Source of the DNA: Phocaeicola_A sp036804505
GTDB lineage: Bacteria > Bacteroidota > Bacteroidia > Bacteroidales > Bacteroidaceae
Direction of reading: 5' to 3'
Assembly (NCBI GenBank): GCA_036804505.1
Contig: DAIRSI010000006.1
Span: 69,839 to 133,838, forward strand
DNA length: 64,000 nucleotides
Positions 61,659-64,000 of the stretch are shown here, in pieces (position 1 is the stretch's first letter; each line of letters begins with the position of its first letter). The position numbers and the translations under genes were made by a program. The notes beneath the pieces were generated by a model, which saw only the letters and a program-made list of their open reading frames with translations, searched no databases and was not told the origin of the DNA.

Positions 61659-63680
61659 ATGAAGAGAACCTTTATACTATTGACCTTCGTAATAAGTGCA
61701 CTAATAATAGATGCACAAATAAGTTTTGAAAAAAACATACCGCAAATAAAACTTAATGGAGAAACTATTATATCTGCACCCCAAGAAGGGCTCTGGGGTA
61801 TCTCTACAGAATGGAAAAATGACTGGATGTCGGGATGGATCTATGCTAATCCTTCTGTAATCCAAAAGATAGGACCATGGACTATTCTATCCGGGAAAAT
61901 GGATCTGACAAGCGGAACTATGATTTTACGAGATTCTTACAAAACAATACATGAGGGTCTCATCCAGTGCATACGACGGTATGAATGGAAAGGCAAAGAA
62001 ACATTGAATCATGTTACTCTCTCCATAAGAATGCAAATGAAAGGCAATAATATGCAAACCATGCTCCCGGGCATTCTTTATTACGGTAACAAAAACGGAG
62101 CCAAAATCAATAATAAAATAATTCCCGTATATAATGGAGAAAACGGGGATTTCGCTATTTTCGAAGAACATAGATTCCCCATGCCATTTGCTATGTTAGA
62201 AAATGCACAAAGAAAGTATGGGGGAGCTATCCACTCCATCCCAAGCCCAGTAAGGGGAGCAATACTTAATGACCAATGGTGGTCGCTTGGTGTTGAAGCC
62301 CATAACGGATACAGCGATTTTGTTCTCTATTCAGGTCCTATCGGTTATAACCATCAATATAGTGTTGCCAAAGCTCTGCAGGCATCGCCAATGAAGTATA
62401 CTGATACATATATTAATATGGAACCGGGAGAAATTATTGAAAAAAAATTTTACATAGAATATTATCCTATTAAAAGAAAGGGTTCCGGTTTCGAAAGGCC
62501 GCTATATACTTCCCTTGATATTCACAAACCTTACGATGCTGAAAGATTTGCTTCTTTTGATGAAATAATAAAAACTAAATACCGTTTTGCAAAAGGACGA
62601 TGGATTGAATTCGACTCTACGGCTGTCGGATTTAACATGTATGATTCCAAAGCTCGCAAGGACTTAGTCATGGGTTGGTGTGGACAAGCAGATTCTCCAG
62701 GATACTCCCTTCAAGTCTTAGATACATATTTAGAAGACAAAACAATAAAAGAAAAGATACAAAAGTCCATGGATTTTCTTTCTTCCTTTAAAGTCAATAG
62801 TGAAAATGGAAGCTTTCCAGTTGGTTTCAATGGAAAAAAATACCATGGGGGCGACCCGGTCTCTTGTGGACAAGCCATGTATAATTTTGCAAAAGCAATT
62901 GAAACTGCCCGTATGAACAAAATATATGAAACAAAAAAATGGGAAGATTTTCTCAAAAGAAGTTGTGATGGAGTAAGCAGATACATTCTTGATAATAACT
63001 GGAATCCTCATTCTACAGCAGAAGGATTCTTTATCGCTCCTCTTGCTATCGCATCCAAATTGTTTTCAAATGATACATATAAAAAAGCTGCTATCAAAGC
63101 AGGAGAGACTTTTGCTAATCGTCACCTCGAAATGGATGGTTGTTATTGGGGAGGTACTCTTGATGCTACTTGTGAAGACAAGGAAGGAGCATGGGCTGCT
63201 TTCCAAGGTTTTTTGGAATTATATGAAAGATATAACAAACCGATATACCTGGACTGGGCAAAACATGCCATGGATGTTTGTCTGAGTTATGTGGTGGTTT
63301 GGGATATTCCATTGCCTCCTGGAAGGATGGCTAATTTTAATTTTAAGACAACAGGATGGACTGTTGTCTCTCCTCAAAACCAGCACATAGACGTATACGG
63401 AGTCTTATTTGCCCCTGAAGTCTACAAAATGGGAACTTATCTGAAAGACCAAAGATTGCACGATTTAGCCAAAGTAATGTTTCGTTCCTGCTTCCAACTG
63501 ACTGATCCTTACGGTTCTCAAGGAGAGCAATTGCAGCAGACCAATTTTGCTCAGCAAGGTAATATGAATGATATTCACAAATTACGTGGAGGATATTCAG
63601 AAAGATGGACCGTATTCTGGATTACTGCGCACTTTCTGAACGCTGCAGCCAGATTTAAAGAATTAAATGTCGAGCCGTAA
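61659..63680 (+). CDS. Secreted (alpha/alpha)6-barrel-like protein of unknown function
   Basis: A 673-residue protein with a signal peptide (MKRTFILLTFVISALIIDA). An N-terminal beta-rich half (about 20-275) and a C-terminal helical half (about 300-665) are visible. The helical part has GGDPVSCGQAMYNFAKAIETA, AEGFFIAPLAIASKLF, YWGGTLDATCEDKEGAWAAF and WTVFWITAHFLNAAARF, the spacing of an (alpha/alpha)6-barrel glycoside hydrolase or lyase. No family is recognised. It sits directly behind the GH29 fucosidase, so a role on the same glycan is likely. Whether it is catalytic cannot be told. Confidence 0.75.
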   Translation: MKRTFILLTFVISALIIDAQISFEKNIPQIKLNGETIISAPQEGLWGISTEWKNDWMSGWIYANPSVIQKIGPWTILSGKMDLTSGTMILRDSYKTIHEGLIQCIRRYEWKGKETLNHVTLSIRMQMKGNNMQTMLPGILYYGNKNGAKINNKIIPVYNGENGDFAIFEEHRFPMPFAMLENAQRKYGGAIHSIPSPVRGAILNDQWWSLGVEAHNGYSDFVLYSGPIGYNHQYSVAKALQASPMKYTDTYINMEPGEIIEKKFYIEYYPIKRKGSGFERPLYTSLDIHKPYDAERFASFDEIIKTKYRFAKGRWIEFDSTAVGFNMYDSKARKDLVMGWCGQADSPGYSLQVLDTYLEDKTIKEKIQKSMDFLSSFKVNSENGSFPVGFNGKKYHGGDPVSCGQAMYNFAKAIETARMNKIYETKKWEDFLKRSCDGVSRYILDNNWNPHSTAEGFFIAPLAIASKLFSNDTYKKAAIKAGETFANRHLEMDGCYWGGTLDATCEDKEGAWAAFQGFLELYERYNKPIYLDWAKHAMDVCLSYVVVWDIPLPPGRMANFNFKTTGWTVVSPQNQHIDVYGVLFAPEVYKMGTYLKDQRLHDLAKVMFRSCFQLTDPYGSQGEQLQQTNFAQQGNMNDIHKLRGGYSERWTVFWITAHFLNAAARFKELNVEP

Positions 63681-64000
63681 TACGTATGAAAAAGCATTAT
63701 ATAATACAATTATTCACAAGACCTCAGCGACATTTCAACAATATGCGTAATTATGTAATGGGCATTGAATCAAATCTGCTAATAGCCTCATGGCACAAAG
63801 GGAGATTGGATGTGCTGTTCCCATATTAAGCTAAAGCGAGACAGGCTTTGAGTACTATAAGATGACATCGATTTTTTGAATTGGACTGTACTGGAACACC
63901 GATAAACAAGCATCATTAAACTCATTTATAGCAAAATAGTGGACATAAAAAAGGGGGTGTGTCAAAACGACGCGCCCTCTTTTTTTTTAAGCACAAAGCC
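63681..64000 (+). other. Non-coding 3' region of the GH29 operon
   Basis: After the stop of the last gene, 265 bp hold no gene with coding support; a 47-codon frame at 63686-63829 was considered and rejected. A strong intrinsic terminator (63947-63988) closes the region. Confidence 0.5.
63947..63988 (+). terminator. Intrinsic terminator of the GH29 operon
   Basis: gggggtgtgtc (63953-63963) pairs with gacgcgccctc (63969-63979), including three G-U pairs, flanked by A-runs and T-runs. It is a typical Bacteroides terminator and the loop is 5 nt. Confidence 0.85.

Noticed and set aside
63686..63829. A 47-codon frame after the last gene
   Set aside because: No start context, no similarity, and stops in all frames follow soon after; could be a gene remnant but not supported.
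63947..63988. GGGGGTGTGTCAAAA as the end of an insertion sequence
   Set aside because: The matching arm and T-run on the other side make it a simple terminator; there is no transposase or second end.

Overview
The window is chromosomal DNA from a gut-type Bacteroidaceae (Bacteroides or Phocaeicola). The signs are two SusC/SusD pairs, an ECF sigma/FecR anti-sigma pair, a hybrid two-component system (HTCS), lipoboxes on both SusD proteins, and promoters of the Bacteroidetes type (-7 TAnnTTTG with a -33 TTTG about 20 nt upstream). Housekeeping genes sit between polysaccharide-utilisation loci (PULs). No transposase, integrase, phage gene, rRNA or CRISPR array was seen.

Layout. (1) 1-8859, minus strand: an ECF-sigma/anti-sigma PUL with a SusC carrying an STN signalling domain, SusD and a GH92 alpha-mannosidase cut by the window edge; the gene content suggests a mannose-containing glycan. 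(2) 8860-9258: a shared divergent gap holding a tandem array of short palindromes. (3) 9259-30042: an HTCS PUL with GH105, SusC, SusD, GH31, a two-domain esterase and the HTCS on the plus strand, facing a minus-strand operon of a sensor kinase, a thioredoxin-like protein and GH28; a Gfo/Idh oxidoreductase follows. GH105 plus GH28 plus an esterase points to a pectic substrate. (4) 30048-37760: housekeeping genes: asparaginase, tRNA-Gln, tyrS, tatD-like, yidD, rnpA, hemD, a DUF4271 protein, a LOG protein and metK with a SAM-II-like leader. (5) 37902-45537: GH78, an SGNH esterase, GH27 and an unrecognised secreted protein, with a 700-bp repeat-rich gap. (6) 45538-47668: a second palindrome array, an HU-like protein and an MFS transporter. 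(7) 47683-51603: a peroxide-defence block, ahpF-ahpC-oxyR on the minus strand and dps on the plus strand. (8) 51739-64000: a Fic protein, a second GH92, an S41 protease with a TPR/AraC regulator, an acyl-ACP thioesterase, an esterase, a GH29 fucosidase and an uncharacterised secreted protein.

Most notable signals. Two matching four-element OxyR-like sites (ATAG-N7-CTAT-N6-ATAR-N7-CGAT) lie 8-9 bp upstream of the ahpC and dps -33 boxes. Three intergenic arrays (8974-9081, 41381-41494, 45620-45721) share one architecture, tandem imperfect palindromes at near-fixed spacing, but have unrelated sequences. The metK leader can fold as a SAM-II-type pseudoknot whose GCUAAA element also sits in a competing hairpin. 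The rnpA promoter lies inside the loop of the hemD terminator, and the fic promoter predicts a nearly leaderless mRNA.

Limits: all family calls are from reading the proteins and motifs by eye; no database search was run. Start codons were moved downstream of the longest ORF where a signal peptide, promoter or overlap argued for it, and this is stated in each entry.
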